From NCBI GenBank assembly GCA_910584285.1, contig CAJTYK010000013.1:1-46177 (forward strand): a DNA stretch of 46,177 nt. The letters are read 5' to 3'. Shown in pieces: positions 8,040 to 17,000 of this stretch (positions within the stretch are counted from its first letter, which is position 1; the number at the start of each line of letters is the position of its first letter). The notes beneath the pieces are model-generated. The model was not told the DNA's origin. It did not search any database and worked only from the letters and a program-made list of their open reading frames with translations. The position numbers and the translations under genes were made by a program. The DNA is from an uncultured Oscillospiraceae bacterium (GTDB lineage Bacteria > Bacillota > Clostridia > Oscillospirales > Oscillospiraceae).

Positions 8040-8633
8040 ATGTATAAAAAGCAAATGACCGCGCAGAAGCTTCTGTGTCTGGCGGCTATCATCATCAGCG
8101 CGATCTTTTTCCTCTACTCCCTGGGCATCATGACCGACCTGTATGATAGCCTCTACGACACCATGCGCAACCCCAACGACATCACCCAGACCGACGTGGC
8201 CGGTTCCAGCCTCTACTACGCCATGCAGGCGTTCAACCGGCAGCTTCTCATACTCAGCATCGGGCAGATCCTGCTGGCCTGCCTGCTGTTCGTCACCAAC
8301 ACCCACAGCCGCAGGAAATACTACATCGGCAACTACGCCGCCACCGGGCTGTTCACCGCCTTCGCCGTGTATAACTCGGTCTACGCCCACATCAATATCG
8401 AGGACGCCAAGCGGATGTTCCTCAACGATATCGACTTCGTCGCCCTGAAGGAGCACGCCGAGATGTGGGGCACTCTGTACACCGAGTCCACCTTCTGGTT
8501 CGACCTGCACTACCTGGTGTTCGGCCTGCTGCTGCTGGCCAGCGCGCTGCTGGTGGCCAACGCGGTGTGGAAGGTGCGGCTGATGAAGGGGGAGGCCAGG
8601 CTGCTGGAGGAAGGAAGGAGGGCTGCCGGATGA
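8040..8633 (+). CDS. Membrane protein of unknown function, four predicted helices (transport operon)
   Basis: 197 residues, hydrophobic segments at about 12-32, 68-86, 98-115 and 156-176, with a polar extracytoplasmic loop between helices 1 and 2 (LYDTMRNPNDITQTDVAG) and a basic C-terminal tail. The GGGAGGAGG ribosome site lies just before ATG 8040. Its stop overlaps the next start (ATGA, 8630-8633), so the two are translationally coupled. I do not recognise a family. It is the first of four small membrane proteins that bracket the ATPase at 9134. Confidence 0.8.
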   Translation: MYKKQMTAQKLLCLAAIIISAIFFLYSLGIMTDLYDSLYDTMRNPNDITQTDVAGSSLYYAMQAFNRQLLILSIGQILLACLLFVTNTHSRRKYYIGNYAATGLFTAFAVYNSVYAHINIEDAKRMFLNDIDFVALKEHAEMWGTLYTESTFWFDLHYLVFGLLLLASALLVANAVWKVRLMKGEARLLEEGRRAAG

Positions 8634-9121
8634 CAGCGGAAGATCGCGCCGTAAAGCGGGACAGGATGCGGTTCATCAAGAACTCCCTCTCCGCTAACCT
8701 GGCCCTTCTGGGCATCCTGTTCAACGTGTTCTACTTTGTCAGCATCTGCAAGTCCGATGTGGGCACCTGGTACTATACCATTCTCATCGGCGCATCCATC
8801 GTGTACAACCTGGTTTTCATGCTGGCGGTGTTCCTGTCCTCCGAGGGCGTGAAAAGCTATAAGCGGGGCTATTCCTATCTGCTCATCATCCTGGGTGTGA
8901 TCCAGGCCGTGCGCGTGTTCATCATCCCTATGCGGGCCCACGCCGCCGAGGCCACCGTGAACGGCGCGGCGGTGCAGGTGATGGGGGACGGGCAATTCTA
9001 CCGGGTGACGGCCTACCTGATCCTATCCGCCATCTGCCTCATCGCGTCGGCGGCGGTGAACCTGATCCGCTGCCGGGAGCTGGCGGAGCACCTCAAGACC
9101 CTGGACGCCCAGGGCGCGTAA
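8630..9121 (+). CDS. Membrane protein of unknown function, four predicted helices (coupled to the preceding gene)
   Basis: 163 residues beginning MTAEDRAVKRDRMRF; the ATG at 8630 overlaps the previous stop by four bases (ATGA) behind a GGAAGGAGG ribosome site. Four hydrophobic segments (about 22-42, 50-70, 80-98, 122-142) with a loop (HAAEATVNGAAVQVMGDG) probably outside. The ATPase gene follows 12 bases later. The layout of a short basic N-terminus, four helices and a charged C-terminus resembles the 8040 product, and they could be a heteromeric pair; sequence identity is not obvious by eye. Confidence 0.8.
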   Translation: MTAEDRAVKRDRMRFIKNSLSANLALLGILFNVFYFVSICKSDVGTWYYTILIGASIVYNLVFMLAVFLSSEGVKSYKRGYSYLLIILGVIQAVRVFIIPMRAHAAEATVNGAAVQVMGDGQFYRVTAYLILSAICLIASAAVNLIRCRELAEHLKTLDAQGA

Positions 9122-9133
9122 GGAGGCTTCGAT

Positions 9134-10219
9134 ATGGCGACACTGAATTTACAGCATATCGACAAAATTTACGACAACAACGTGCAGGCCGTCTTTGACT
9201 TCAACCTGGACGTGAAGGACGGGGAGCTCATCGTGCTGGTGGGCCCCTCCGGCTGCGGCAAATCCACCACCCTGCGGATGGTGGCCGGCCTGGAGGATAT
9301 CTCCAACGGCAAGCTGCTGCTGGACGGCAAGGACATCACCGCCACCCCGCCCAAGGATCGGGACATGGCTATGGTGTTCCAGAGCTACGCCCTGTACGGC
9401 CACATGACCGTGTACGAAAATATGGCGTTCTCCCTCACCCTGCGCAAGGAGAACCCCAACGTGATCCACAAGAAGGTGCTGGCGGCGGCGGACATACTGG
9501 GCCTCACCAGCCAGCTCAACAAGAAGCCCGCCCAGCTGTCCGGCGGCCAGCGCCAGCGGGTGGCCATGGGCCGCTCCATCGTGCGCAGCCCCAAGGTGTT
9601 CCTGTTTGACGAGCCGCTGTCCAACCTGGACGCCAAGCTCCGCGGGGCCACCCGGCGGGAGATCCTGCTGCTCCACAAGCGGTTAAAGGCCACCATGCTC
9701 TACGTCACCCACGATCAGACCGAGGCCCTGACCCTGGCCGACCGGATCGTGTGTATGTCCATGGGCCACGTCCAGCAGGTGGGCACTCCCCTGGAGCTGT
9801 ACGACAGCCCCGCCAACGTGTTTGTGGCCAGCTTCATCGGCCTGCCCCCCATGAACTTCTATACCGTGCGGGTGAATGGGGACAGGCTGGCGGGGGAGGG
9901 TTTCTCCGCGGCCCTGACCCCGGAGGAGCAGCACACCCTGCGCGCCTACAACGGGAAGGAGATCACCCTGGGCGTCCGCCCGGAGGACATTGTGGAGGGC
10001 CCCGATGTGCCCGTCACCGTATCCTCCAATGAGAACCTGGGCATGAACACCCTGGTGCACGGGCACATCGGCGCCTCCAAGGCCGCCGAGGCCCGCATCT
10101 CCGCCAAGCTCAAGGGCTGGCGGGACTACAAGCTGGGGGACACCCCGTCCTTCACCTTTAGCCGCAAGCATTTCTTCGACAAGGAAACCACCAACGCCAT
10201 CCGGGGAGGTGAGGGATAA
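9134..10219 (+). CDS. MsmK/UgpC-type carbohydrate ABC transporter ATPase (first copy)
   Basis: 361-residue nucleotide-binding subunit. Walker A GPSGCGKSTT (about residue 37), Q-loop MVFQSYALYGHMTV, signature LSGGQRQRVAMGRS, Walker B VFLFDEPLSNLDAK, H-loop YVTHDQTEAL, then a C-terminal TOBE/OB regulatory region (from about 235, including GVRPEDI). A Gly replaces the Pro of the usual YPHMTV. The stop overlaps the next start (TAATG at 10217-10221). It lies inside a set of four small membrane proteins rather than beside the permeases, and a second full ATPase lies at 14205; which one powers the 3790/4860 permeases cannot be told from sequence. Confidence 0.92.
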   Translation: MATLNLQHIDKIYDNNVQAVFDFNLDVKDGELIVLVGPSGCGKSTTLRMVAGLEDISNGKLLLDGKDITATPPKDRDMAMVFQSYALYGHMTVYENMAFSLTLRKENPNVIHKKVLAAADILGLTSQLNKKPAQLSGGQRQRVAMGRSIVRSPKVFLFDEPLSNLDAKLRGATRREILLLHKRLKATMLYVTHDQTEALTLADRIVCMSMGHVQQVGTPLELYDSPANVFVASFIGLPPMNFYTVRVNGDRLAGEGFSAALTPEEQHTLRAYNGKEITLGVRPEDIVEGPDVPVTVSSNENLGMNTLVHGHIGASKAAEARISAKLKGWRDYKLGDTPSFTFSRKHFFDKETTNAIRGGEG

Positions 10220-10788
10220 TGGAGCAGACCAAGAAAAAACGGGGCGGGCCGAAGGAGCTGTGGCGGAAATTCCTGGTTTCCCTTAAGCGCAGGCCCCAGA
10301 TGATCCCCCTGGCGGTGCTGGTGGGGGGCTTCCTGTTCTACTCGCTGAACCTGATGCACATCTCGGACACCACCGCCCGTATCCAGGGCCCGGGCATGGG
10401 GCTGGCGGGCTTCGCCACCATGCTGTTCTCCATGCTGTCCTTCATGTGCTTCCTCAACGCCTTCCCCTACCGGAAGAAAACCAACGTCCCCATGCTGATC
10501 CTGATGTATGTGCTGCTGGCCATCGTGATCGGCGCCGACGCCTACTACATTAGCGCCATCTGGGCCGCCATCAGCCGGCCTGAGAACCCCATCACCGTGA
10601 CCCACGAGACGATCTACATCGTCTACGCCGAGTATTATCTGCGCATCCATATCGGCATTCTGGCAGTGGGGGCGGCGCTGACCGCCCTGCTCCCGGTGTA
10701 CTCCAAGTGGCTGCGGAAGATCAAGACCTCCGTGGATGTGGGGGACAACGGCAGCATGGAGGCCCTGGACATCTCCGGCGAAGCATAA
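10219..10788 (+). CDS. Membrane protein of unknown function, four predicted helices
   Basis: 189 residues. A strongly basic N-terminus (MEQTKKKRGGPKELWRK) and four hydrophobic segments (about 30-50, 60-80, 90-112, 132-152), with an acidic C-terminal tail (SVDVGDNGSMEALD). Start ATG 10219 shares a base with the ATPase stop, so translation is coupled to the ATPase. No family recognised. The tight coupling suggests a physical partner of the ATPase or of the transport complex. Confidence 0.8.
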   Translation: MEQTKKKRGGPKELWRKFLVSLKRRPQMIPLAVLVGGFLFYSLNLMHISDTTARIQGPGMGLAGFATMLFSMLSFMCFLNAFPYRKKTNVPMLILMYVLLAIVIGADAYYISAIWAAISRPENPITVTHETIYIVYAEYYLRIHIGILAVGAALTALLPVYSKWLRKIKTSVDVGDNGSMEALDISGEA

Positions 10789-10812
10789 TTTTCCCATTAC
10801 CCAGGAGGGGCC

Positions 10813-11451
10813 ATGAGCAAAAAACGGAAAAACGGGCCAGAAAAGCCCGAGGTGGAAAAACAGTCGGAGTATTACCGGCTGAACACCCAGGCGGTGGACG
10901 ATCTGGTTACCGCCAACGAGGACAACTCCCCACCCGTGTCGGAGGAGGAGCTGAGGGCCTACCGATCCGGGCCGAAGCTGAAGCTGGCGGACTGGGTGAA
11001 GCTGCTGCTGATCAAAGCCTGGTTTGCCGGGGCGGTGTGCTTCTTCTTCCTCTGGGGCCTGGGCGGTATGCTGGGCAGCGAGCTGGACACGCTGTTCGTC
11101 ACCGGCCTGGCCTTGGGGGTGGTCACCGACCTGCTGACAAACCCCATCCTGCGGTTCTTTGAAAAGACCCCGGGGGAGAACGCCCGTTGGATGATGGTGA
11201 GCAGGAAGGGCTTTTCCAGCCTGTTTCTCAACGTGGGCTACGGCTACGTGCTGCTGGCCCTGGTCTATCTGCTGTATAACGGGATCAACCTGGCCGCCAG
11301 CCGGATCGCCGGCGTGCCGGATATGGTGTTCCTGGGGGTGGAGCCGGTGCTGTTCGGGGTGTTCTGCCTGGGCTTCGACCTGCTGCTGATCCAGGTGAAG
11401 CACGGCCTGGGGCGGCTGCTCCACGCCGGGGCCCGGAAACCCGCCAAGTGA
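10813..11451 (+). CDS. Membrane protein of unknown function with acidic cytoplasmic N-terminus
   Basis: 212 residues: about 65 charged, probably cytoplasmic residues (MSKKRKNGPEKPEVEKQSEY onward), then four hydrophobic segments (about 75-95, 98-115, 140-160, 175-195) and a basic end. The CCAGGAGGGG ribosome site fits ATG 10813. No family recognised. It is the last of the small membrane proteins before the hydrolase genes and lies on the same transcript by spacing. Confidence 0.8.
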   Translation: MSKKRKNGPEKPEVEKQSEYYRLNTQAVDDLVTANEDNSPPVSEEELRAYRSGPKLKLADWVKLLLIKAWFAGAVCFFFLWGLGGMLGSELDTLFVTGLALGVVTDLLTNPILRFFEKTPGENARWMMVSRKGFSSLFLNVGYGYVLLALVYLLYNGINLAASRIAGVPDMVFLGVEPVLFGVFCLGFDLLLIQVKHGLGRLLHAGARKPAK

Positions 11452-11461
11452 GGTGCGCGCG

Positions 11462-13051
11462 ATGATTGACACAATCTACTGCGGGAGCAGCTCCGCCTGC
11501 TTTCAGCTGGAGGGGGACACCCCCTATTACGCCAGGAGCGGCTACACCGTCTCGGTGGACGGGGAGGCCCGGTTCCACGGCGACACCAACGTGTTCTCCC
11601 TGTTCGGCCTGGCGCCCGCCACGGACTACACCGTGTCCGTCCGGTTCGACGGGGACAGCGCCGAGGAGCGGATCACGCTGACAACCACCCGGGAGACCTG
11701 CTGCGTCAGCGTGAAGGACTTCGGCGCGGCGGGGGACGGCGTCCACGAGGACACCGCCGCCCTCCAGGCCGCCATCAGCTTCCTGCCCGAGGGCGGGCGG
11801 CTGCGGTTCCCGGCGGGAACCTACCTCACCCTGCCCCTGTGCCTGAAAAGCCACATTACCCTGGAGCTGGACGAGGGGGCCGTCCTTCTCGGCTCCACGG
11901 AGCGGGAGCGCTACCCCATCCTGCCCAGCACCACCACAGACCCGATCACCGGGGCGGAGACCCTGTTTAACGGCTTCGAGGGGCAGGAGTTCGCCTGCTA
12001 CCAGTCCCTGATCCACGCCTCCTTCGCCCAGGACATCGCCATTGTGGGCCGGGGCACGGTGGACGGCAACGGGCAGAACGGGGACTGGTGGCAGGACTTC
12101 GACCAATTCCCCGCCAAGCGCCCCCGGGTGATCTTCCTCAACCACACCAAGGGCGTGACCCTCCATGGGATCACCGTGAAGAACGGGCCCTCCTGGCATA
12201 TCCACCCCTTCTACTCCCAGCAGTTCGCCATGCTGGACTGCGCCGTTCAGTCCCTGAAGGACAGCCCCAACACCGACGGCATCGACCCCGAGAGCTGCGA
12301 CGGGGTGGATATCATCGGCTGCCGGTTCTCCGTGGGGGACGACTGCGTGGCCATCAAGTCCGGCAAGATCGACATGGCCCGGAAGTACAAAACCCCCGCC
12401 GACCACCACACCATCCGCAACTGCCTGATGGAGCTCGGCCACGGGGCTGTCACCCTGGGCAGCGAGCTGTCCGGGGGCATCCAGAACCTCACCGTCTCCC
12501 ACTGTTACTTCTACGCCACCGACCGGGGCCTGCGCATCAAGACCCGCCGGGGCCGGGGGCGGGACAGCGTCATCGACCATGTGCTGTTTGAGAACATCCG
12601 CATGGACAAGGTATTGACCCCCATTGTGATCAATATGTGGTATAATTGTTGCGACCCGGATCGGTACAGCGAGTACGTCTGGTGCCGGGATCCTCTGCCG
12701 GTGGACGACCGCACCCCCCGCATGGGCGCCTTTACCTTCCGGGACATGGACTGCACCGGGGCGGAGGCGGCGGCCTGCTATATCGACGGCCTACCGGAGA
12801 GCCCCATCGCCTCGGTGGAGCTGGAGCGGATCTCGGTGGCTTTCGCTGAGGACGCCGAGCCCGGTATGCCCTCCATGCGCAACCACAACGTGGCCCGGTG
12901 CCGGATGGGGCTGTATCTGGAGAACGTGGAACGGGTGCGGATCAAGGACGTGGCCCTGTCCGGCGTGGAGGGCAAGCCCCTCACGGCGGTGGGCTGCGGA
13001 GAGATTGTGACAGAAGGGTTTGAAGAAGCGGATGGACTACCGGAAAATTGA
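11462..13051 (+). CDS. Polygalacturonase / exo-poly-galacturonosidase (glycoside hydrolase family 28)
   Basis: 529 residues. An N-terminal beta-sandwich-like region (about 1-85, with NVFSLFGLAPATDYTVSVRF, fibronectin-III-like) precedes the GH28 beta-helix. Catalytic motifs in order: NTDGIDPESC, GDDCVAIKSG, GHGAVTLGSE and the LRIKTRRGRG motif. Acts by inverting hydrolysis of alpha-1,4-galacturonosyl bonds; the N-terminal domain is typical of exo-acting enzymes. No signal peptide, so cytoplasmic. ATG 11462 is preferred to GTG 11453 because GTGAGGTG lies at a normal distance from the ATG. The end overlaps the GH105 gene. Confidence 0.92.
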   Translation: MIDTIYCGSSSACFQLEGDTPYYARSGYTVSVDGEARFHGDTNVFSLFGLAPATDYTVSVRFDGDSAEERITLTTTRETCCVSVKDFGAAGDGVHEDTAALQAAISFLPEGGRLRFPAGTYLTLPLCLKSHITLELDEGAVLLGSTERERYPILPSTTTDPITGAETLFNGFEGQEFACYQSLIHASFAQDIAIVGRGTVDGNGQNGDWWQDFDQFPAKRPRVIFLNHTKGVTLHGITVKNGPSWHIHPFYSQQFAMLDCAVQSLKDSPNTDGIDPESCDGVDIIGCRFSVGDDCVAIKSGKIDMARKYKTPADHHTIRNCLMELGHGAVTLGSELSGGIQNLTVSHCYFYATDRGLRIKTRRGRGRDSVIDHVLFENIRMDKVLTPIVINMWYNCCDPDRYSEYVWCRDPLPVDDRTPRMGAFTFRDMDCTGAEAAACYIDGLPESPIASVELERISVAFAEDAEPGMPSMRNHNVARCRMGLYLENVERVRIKDVALSGVEGKPLTAVGCGEIVTEGFEEADGLPEN

Positions 13052-14162
13052 TTCCTTTGTCCGGGGACTGGTGGAGCGTTCCACCCCGGAGCGCACCGCC
13101 TGGAACCTGGAAAAACTCCGGGAGGGCAAGCCCGCCTCCTGGAACTATATCGACGGGTGTATGCTCACCGCCCTGATGGAGATGGAGGGCCTCACCGGGG
13201 ACGAGCGGTACTTCGCATTCGTGAAGTCCTGCATCGACCATTTCGTGGGGGAGGACGGATCCATCCGCACCTTCAAGCCCCAGGCCCACAACCTGGACGA
13301 CATCAACGAGGGCCGGGTGCTGTTTACCCTCCATGAGCGGACGGGAGAGGAAAAGTACCGCAGGGCGGCGGAGTTCCTCCACACGCGCCTGGACGAGCAG
13401 CCCCGTACCCCGGAGGGAAGCTTCTGGCACAAGGCCATCTACCCCAACCAGGTTTGGCTGGACGGGATCTATATGGCCCAGCCCTTCCTGGCCCTGTACG
13501 AGACCCACTTCGGAAGCGGGGACTGCACCGACACGGTGAACCAGATCCGCACCGTGCGGAAGCGGATGTTCTCGGAGGAGAAGGGGCTGTATTTCCACGG
13601 CTATGACGCCTCCAAATCCGCCTTCTGGGCGGATCCGGACACCGGCTGCTCCCGGAACTTCTGGCTGCGCTCCCTGGGCTGGTTTGCGGTGGCCCTGGCC
13701 GACCTGCTGGACATACTCCCCGCCGGGGAGGGGCGGGACAGCCTGAAGGCCGTCTTTACCGAGCTGATGGGCAGCGTCCGCCGCTATGCTGACCGGTCCA
13801 CCGGCCTGTACTGGCAGGTGCCCGACCAGGGGGGGCGGACAGGCAATTACCTGGAAACCAGTGGCAGCGCCATGCTGGCCTACGCCATGCTGAAGGGCGC
13901 ACGGCTGGGGGCGCTGGAGGAGGATTATGCAGTCCAGGGCCGCAAGACCTTTGACGGCATTGTGGAGAAGTACCTCACCTTCACCGGGGACGGGCTGAAC
14001 CTGGGCGGCATCTGCCTGGTAGCCGGGCTGGGCCCGGAGGACAACCGCCGCCGGGACGGCTCCTATGAATACTACATCTCCGAGCCGGTGGTGGAAAACG
14101 ACGCCAAGGGAGTGGCCCCCTTTGTGCTGGCCTACACGGAGATCAAACGACTTGCCCAGTGA
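13032..14162 (+). CDS. Unsaturated rhamnogalacturonyl / glucuronyl hydrolase (GH105, YesR/YteR-like)
   Basis: 376-residue alpha/alpha-barrel enzyme that removes the 4,5-unsaturated uronic acid left on oligomers by pectate or rhamnogalacturonan lyases. Family marks: NLDDINEGRVLF, WLDGIYMAQPFL, SRNFWLRSLGWF and the C-terminal SEPVVENDAKGVAPFVLAY. No signal peptide. It overlaps the GH28 gene by 20 bases from ATG 13032; an in-frame TTG at 13020, with AGAAGG just before it, is a possible alternative start. Its presence implies that the imported oligomers are at least partly lyase products, although no pectate lyase is encoded in this window. Confidence 0.9.
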   Translation: MDYRKIDSFVRGLVERSTPERTAWNLEKLREGKPASWNYIDGCMLTALMEMEGLTGDERYFAFVKSCIDHFVGEDGSIRTFKPQAHNLDDINEGRVLFTLHERTGEEKYRRAAEFLHTRLDEQPRTPEGSFWHKAIYPNQVWLDGIYMAQPFLALYETHFGSGDCTDTVNQIRTVRKRMFSEEKGLYFHGYDASKSAFWADPDTGCSRNFWLRSLGWFAVALADLLDILPAGEGRDSLKAVFTELMGSVRRYADRSTGLYWQVPDQGGRTGNYLETSGSAMLAYAMLKGARLGALEEDYAVQGRKTFDGIVEKYLTFTGDGLNLGGICLVAGLGPEDNRRRDGSYEYYISEPVVENDAKGVAPFVLAYTEIKRLAQ

Positions 14163-14204
14163 CCCGGCCGGGCCGGAAATCCATTGTGTAAGGAGACAAA
14201 GACT

Positions 14205-15305
14205 ATGGCGTACCTGACCCTGAAGGATATCAACAAGATCTACCCCAACGGTTACCATGCCGTCCACAACTTCAACCTGGAGATCGACAAAGGGGAGTTC
14301 ATCGTCTTTGTGGGCCCCTCCGGCTGTGGCAAGTCCACCACCCTGCGGATGATCGCCGGACTGGAGGACATCTCCAACGGCGAGTTTCTCATCGACGGGA
14401 AGCGGGCCAATGAGCTGGGGCCCCGGGAGCGGGAGGTGGCCATGGTGTTCCAGAGCTACGCCCTCTATCCCCAGATGACCGTGTTTGACAACATCGCCTT
14501 CGGCCTCACCCTCCAGGGGGTGGATGAGGAGGTTATTGAGGAAAAGGTGAAAAAAACCGCCGCCATCCTGGGGCTGACAGACTACCTGGATCGGCTGCCC
14601 CGGGCTCTGTCCGGCGGCCAGCGCCAGCGTGTGGCCATCGGCCGGGCCATCATCCGCAAGGTGGGCGTGTTCCTCATGGACGAGCCGCTGTCCAACCTGG
14701 ACGCCAAGCAGCGGGTCACCATGCGCTCCGAGATCGCCCAGATCCACCGGGAGACGGGGGCCACCACCATCTACGTTACCCATGACCAGACCGAGGCCAT
14801 GACCCTGGCCGACCGGATTGTGGTGATGAAGGACGGCTACGTCCAGCAGATCGGCACCCCCTATGAGCTCTATCATGACCCGGTGAATGTGTTCGTGGCG
14901 GGCTTCATTGGTGAGCCACCCATGAACTTCATCCGGGCTGTGGTGAGGGATGGCAGGATCCCCTTTGGCTCCAACGCCCTGGATGTGGCCGGCCGGCTGG
15001 GCGATCAGGCGGGGCGCTACGAGGGCAAAGAGATCGTGTTCGGCTTCCGTCCAGAGGCCATCGAGCTGGGCCGGGCGAAGGATGCCTGCTGTGTGGAGGC
15101 CCAGGTGGAGCTGACAGAGATGCTGGGGGACAACGCCAACGTCTACATCACCGCCGGGGAGGATAAGGCCATCCTCAAGGTGGATCCCCATGACATCCCG
15201 GAGCTGGACAGCACCATTACCTTCTCCATCCCCCACGAGGACGTGTACCTCTTTGACGGGGAAACGGAGAATGTGATTCAACGAATTCCGGCCAAGAGCC
15301 GCTGA
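14205..15305 (+). CDS. MsmK/UgpC-type carbohydrate ABC transporter ATPase (second copy)
   Basis: 366 residues. Walker A GPSGCGKSTT, Q-loop MVFQSYALYPQMTV, signature LSGGQRQRVAIGRA, Walker B VFLMDEPLSNLDAK, H-loop YVTHDQTEAM, TOBE domain with FGFRPEAIEL. ATG 14205 lies 9 bases after AGGAG; the open frame extends upstream but without a ribosome site. This copy follows the canonical MsmX/MsmK pattern more closely than the one at 9134. MsmK proteins are often shared by several importers, so it may serve other transporters too. The SDR gene follows after 15 bases. Confidence 0.93.
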   Translation: MAYLTLKDINKIYPNGYHAVHNFNLEIDKGEFIVFVGPSGCGKSTTLRMIAGLEDISNGEFLIDGKRANELGPREREVAMVFQSYALYPQMTVFDNIAFGLTLQGVDEEVIEEKVKKTAAILGLTDYLDRLPRALSGGQRQRVAIGRAIIRKVGVFLMDEPLSNLDAKQRVTMRSEIAQIHRETGATTIYVTHDQTEAMTLADRIVVMKDGYVQQIGTPYELYHDPVNVFVAGFIGEPPMNFIRAVVRDGRIPFGSNALDVAGRLGDQAGRYEGKEIVFGFRPEAIELGRAKDACCVEAQVELTEMLGDNANVYITAGEDKAILKVDPHDIPELDSTITFSIPHEDVYLFDGETENVIQRIPAKSR

Positions 15306-15320
15306 CAGGAGGAAACAATT

Positions 15321-16115
15321 ATGAGCAATTCATTCAGGCTGGACGGCAAGGTGGCCCTGGTCACCGGCGCATCCTACGGCATCGGCTTTGCCATCGCCAC
15401 CGCCATGGCGGAGGCAGGTGCCACCATCGTGTTCAACGACATCAAGCAGGAGCTGGTGGACAAGGGCATCGCTGCCTACAAGGAGGCTGGCATCACCGCT
15501 CACGGCTATGTCTGCGACGTGACGGACGAGGACGCGGTGAACGCCCTGGTGGCCAAGATCGAGGCCGAGGTGGGCGTCATCGACATACTCGTGAACAACG
15601 CCGGCATCATCAAGCGCATCCCCATGGTGGAGATGTCCGCCAAGGACTTCCGCCAGGTCATCGACGTGGATCTGAACGCGCCGTTTATCGTGTCCAAGGC
15701 GGTGATCCCCTCCATGATCAAGAAGGGCGGCGGCAAGATCATCAACATCTGCTCCATGATGAGCGAGCTGGGCCGGGAGACGGTCAGCGCCTACGCCGCC
15801 GCCAAGGGCGGCCTGAAGATGCTGACGAAGAACATCGCCAGCGAGTACGGCCAGTACAACATCCAGTGCAACGGCATCGGCCCCGGCTATATCGCCACAC
15901 CTCAGACTGCACCCCTGCGGGAGCCCCAGCCCGACGGCTCCAAGCACCCCTTCGACCAGTTCATCCTGGCCAAGACCCCGGCCAACCGCTGGGGCGAGGC
16001 GTCCGATCTGGGTGGCCCCGCCGTGTTCCTGGCCTCCCCCGCCTCCGACTTCGTCAACGGCCACATTCTCTACGTGGATGGCGGCATTTTGGCCTATATT
16101 GGCAAGCAGCCCTGA
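15321..16115 (+). CDS. kduD: Short-chain dehydrogenase, KduD / gluconate 5-dehydrogenase type
   Basis: 264 residues, classical SDR: cofactor motif TGASYGIG, NNAGI, the catalytic Ser in NICSMMSELG and YAAAK. The central region (GPGYIATPQTAPLRE) is characteristic of the KduD / IdnO group. In a pectin locus the likely reaction is NAD-dependent conversion of 3-deoxy-D-glycero-2,5-hexodiulosonate to 2-keto-3-deoxygluconate. No kduI isomerase is visible in the window. An AGGAGG site precedes the ATG, and the stop overlaps the esterase start (TGATG). Gluconate 5-dehydrogenase is the alternative name for near-identical sequences. Confidence 0.85.
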   Translation: MSNSFRLDGKVALVTGASYGIGFAIATAMAEAGATIVFNDIKQELVDKGIAAYKEAGITAHGYVCDVTDEDAVNALVAKIEAEVGVIDILVNNAGIIKRIPMVEMSAKDFRQVIDVDLNAPFIVSKAVIPSMIKKGGGKIINICSMMSELGRETVSAYAAAKGGLKMLTKNIASEYGQYNIQCNGIGPGYIATPQTAPLREPQPDGSKHPFDQFILAKTPANRWGEASDLGGPAVFLASPASDFVNGHILYVDGGILAYIGKQP

Positions 16116-16900
16116 TGGAAGCCGTAACGTTTCAAGCCCTGAATGCCCAGGTGAAGGGCTACCTCTGGGACGACTACGACACGCTGGCGGCCCACAAGCT
16201 CCGGCCTGCCCTGGTGATCTGCCCCGGCGGGGGCTACCACTGGTGCTCCCCCCGGGAGAAGGACGCCCCGGCGCTGGAATTCCTGTCCCTGGGCTTCCAG
16301 GTGTTTGTGCTGGAGTACACCTGCTATCCGGAGGATATGTCCAACTTCCGCCCCCTGCGGGAGCTGGCCCAGTGCGTATGTACCCTGCGGGAGCGCGGCG
16401 AGGCGTGGCACATTGACCGGGACAAGATCGCCGTGCTGGGCTTCTCCGCCGGAGGGCATCTGGCGGCCAGCCTGGGTGCCTTCTGGAACGACCCCTCGGT
16501 GGGCCTGCCCCCGGCCTGCCGCCCGGACGGGCTGGTGCTGTGCTACCCGGTGATCGCCACCCGGGGGGAGTTCGCCCACCAGGGCTCGGCGGAAAACGTG
16601 TCCGCCGGGGACGAGGCCTACCGGGACAGGCTGAACCTGCTGGAGCGGGTGACGGCTGACTTTCCCCCCGCTTTCCTCTGGCACGGCGGCGGGGACGACT
16701 GCGTACCCCCGGAGAATAGCCTCCTGCTGGCGCTGGAGCTGAAAAAGCACGGGGTGCCCTTTGAATACCATCTGTTCGGCTCCGGGGGACACGGGATCTC
16801 TACCTGCCTCCAGGAGACGGAGATGCCGGATGAGGTCTGCCGGGCCTGGGTGGGGCTGTGTAGGACGTGGCTGTGCCGCCAGTTCGACTTTACGCCGTAA
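16115..16900 (+). CDS. Alpha/beta-hydrolase carbohydrate esterase (acetyl-esterase-like)
   Basis: 261 residues. Oxyanion motif CPGGGYHW, nucleophile elbow GFSAGGHL (Ser in the G-x-S-x-G context), Asp in HGGGDDCVPPENS and His in GSGGHG complete the triad. This matches the small xylan/pectin acetylesterase-like alpha/beta hydrolases in polysaccharide loci. ATG 16115 overlaps the SDR stop (TGATG). No signal peptide. The likely role is to remove acetyl groups from imported pectic oligomers; the exact ester is not shown by sequence. Confidence 0.85.
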   Translation: MEAVTFQALNAQVKGYLWDDYDTLAAHKLRPALVICPGGGYHWCSPREKDAPALEFLSLGFQVFVLEYTCYPEDMSNFRPLRELAQCVCTLRERGEAWHIDRDKIAVLGFSAGGHLAASLGAFWNDPSVGLPPACRPDGLVLCYPVIATRGEFAHQGSAENVSAGDEAYRDRLNLLERVTADFPPAFLWHGGGDDCVPPENSLLLALELKKHGVPFEYHLFGSGGHGISTCLQETEMPDEVCRAWVGLCRTWLCRQFDFTP

Positions 16901-17000
16901 CGGGGACTACAGCCCAATATCTGGCATAGTGCATAAAAATAGGCCATTCAAATTGTATATGTTGTCCAATGCTCCTCTATCCTTTCTACGGATCCCGTGC

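Noticed and set aside
5790..8510. A 906-codon open frame on the minus strand opposite the binding-protein gene
   Set aside because: Its composition (His/Gly/Val/Leu runs) is what a codon-biased GC-rich gene gives in antisense; it spans several plus-strand genes with clear ribosome sites and domains.
12981..15281. A 766-codon minus-strand open frame
   Set aside because: Antisense shadow of the GH105 and ATPase genes, with no ribosome site or domain.
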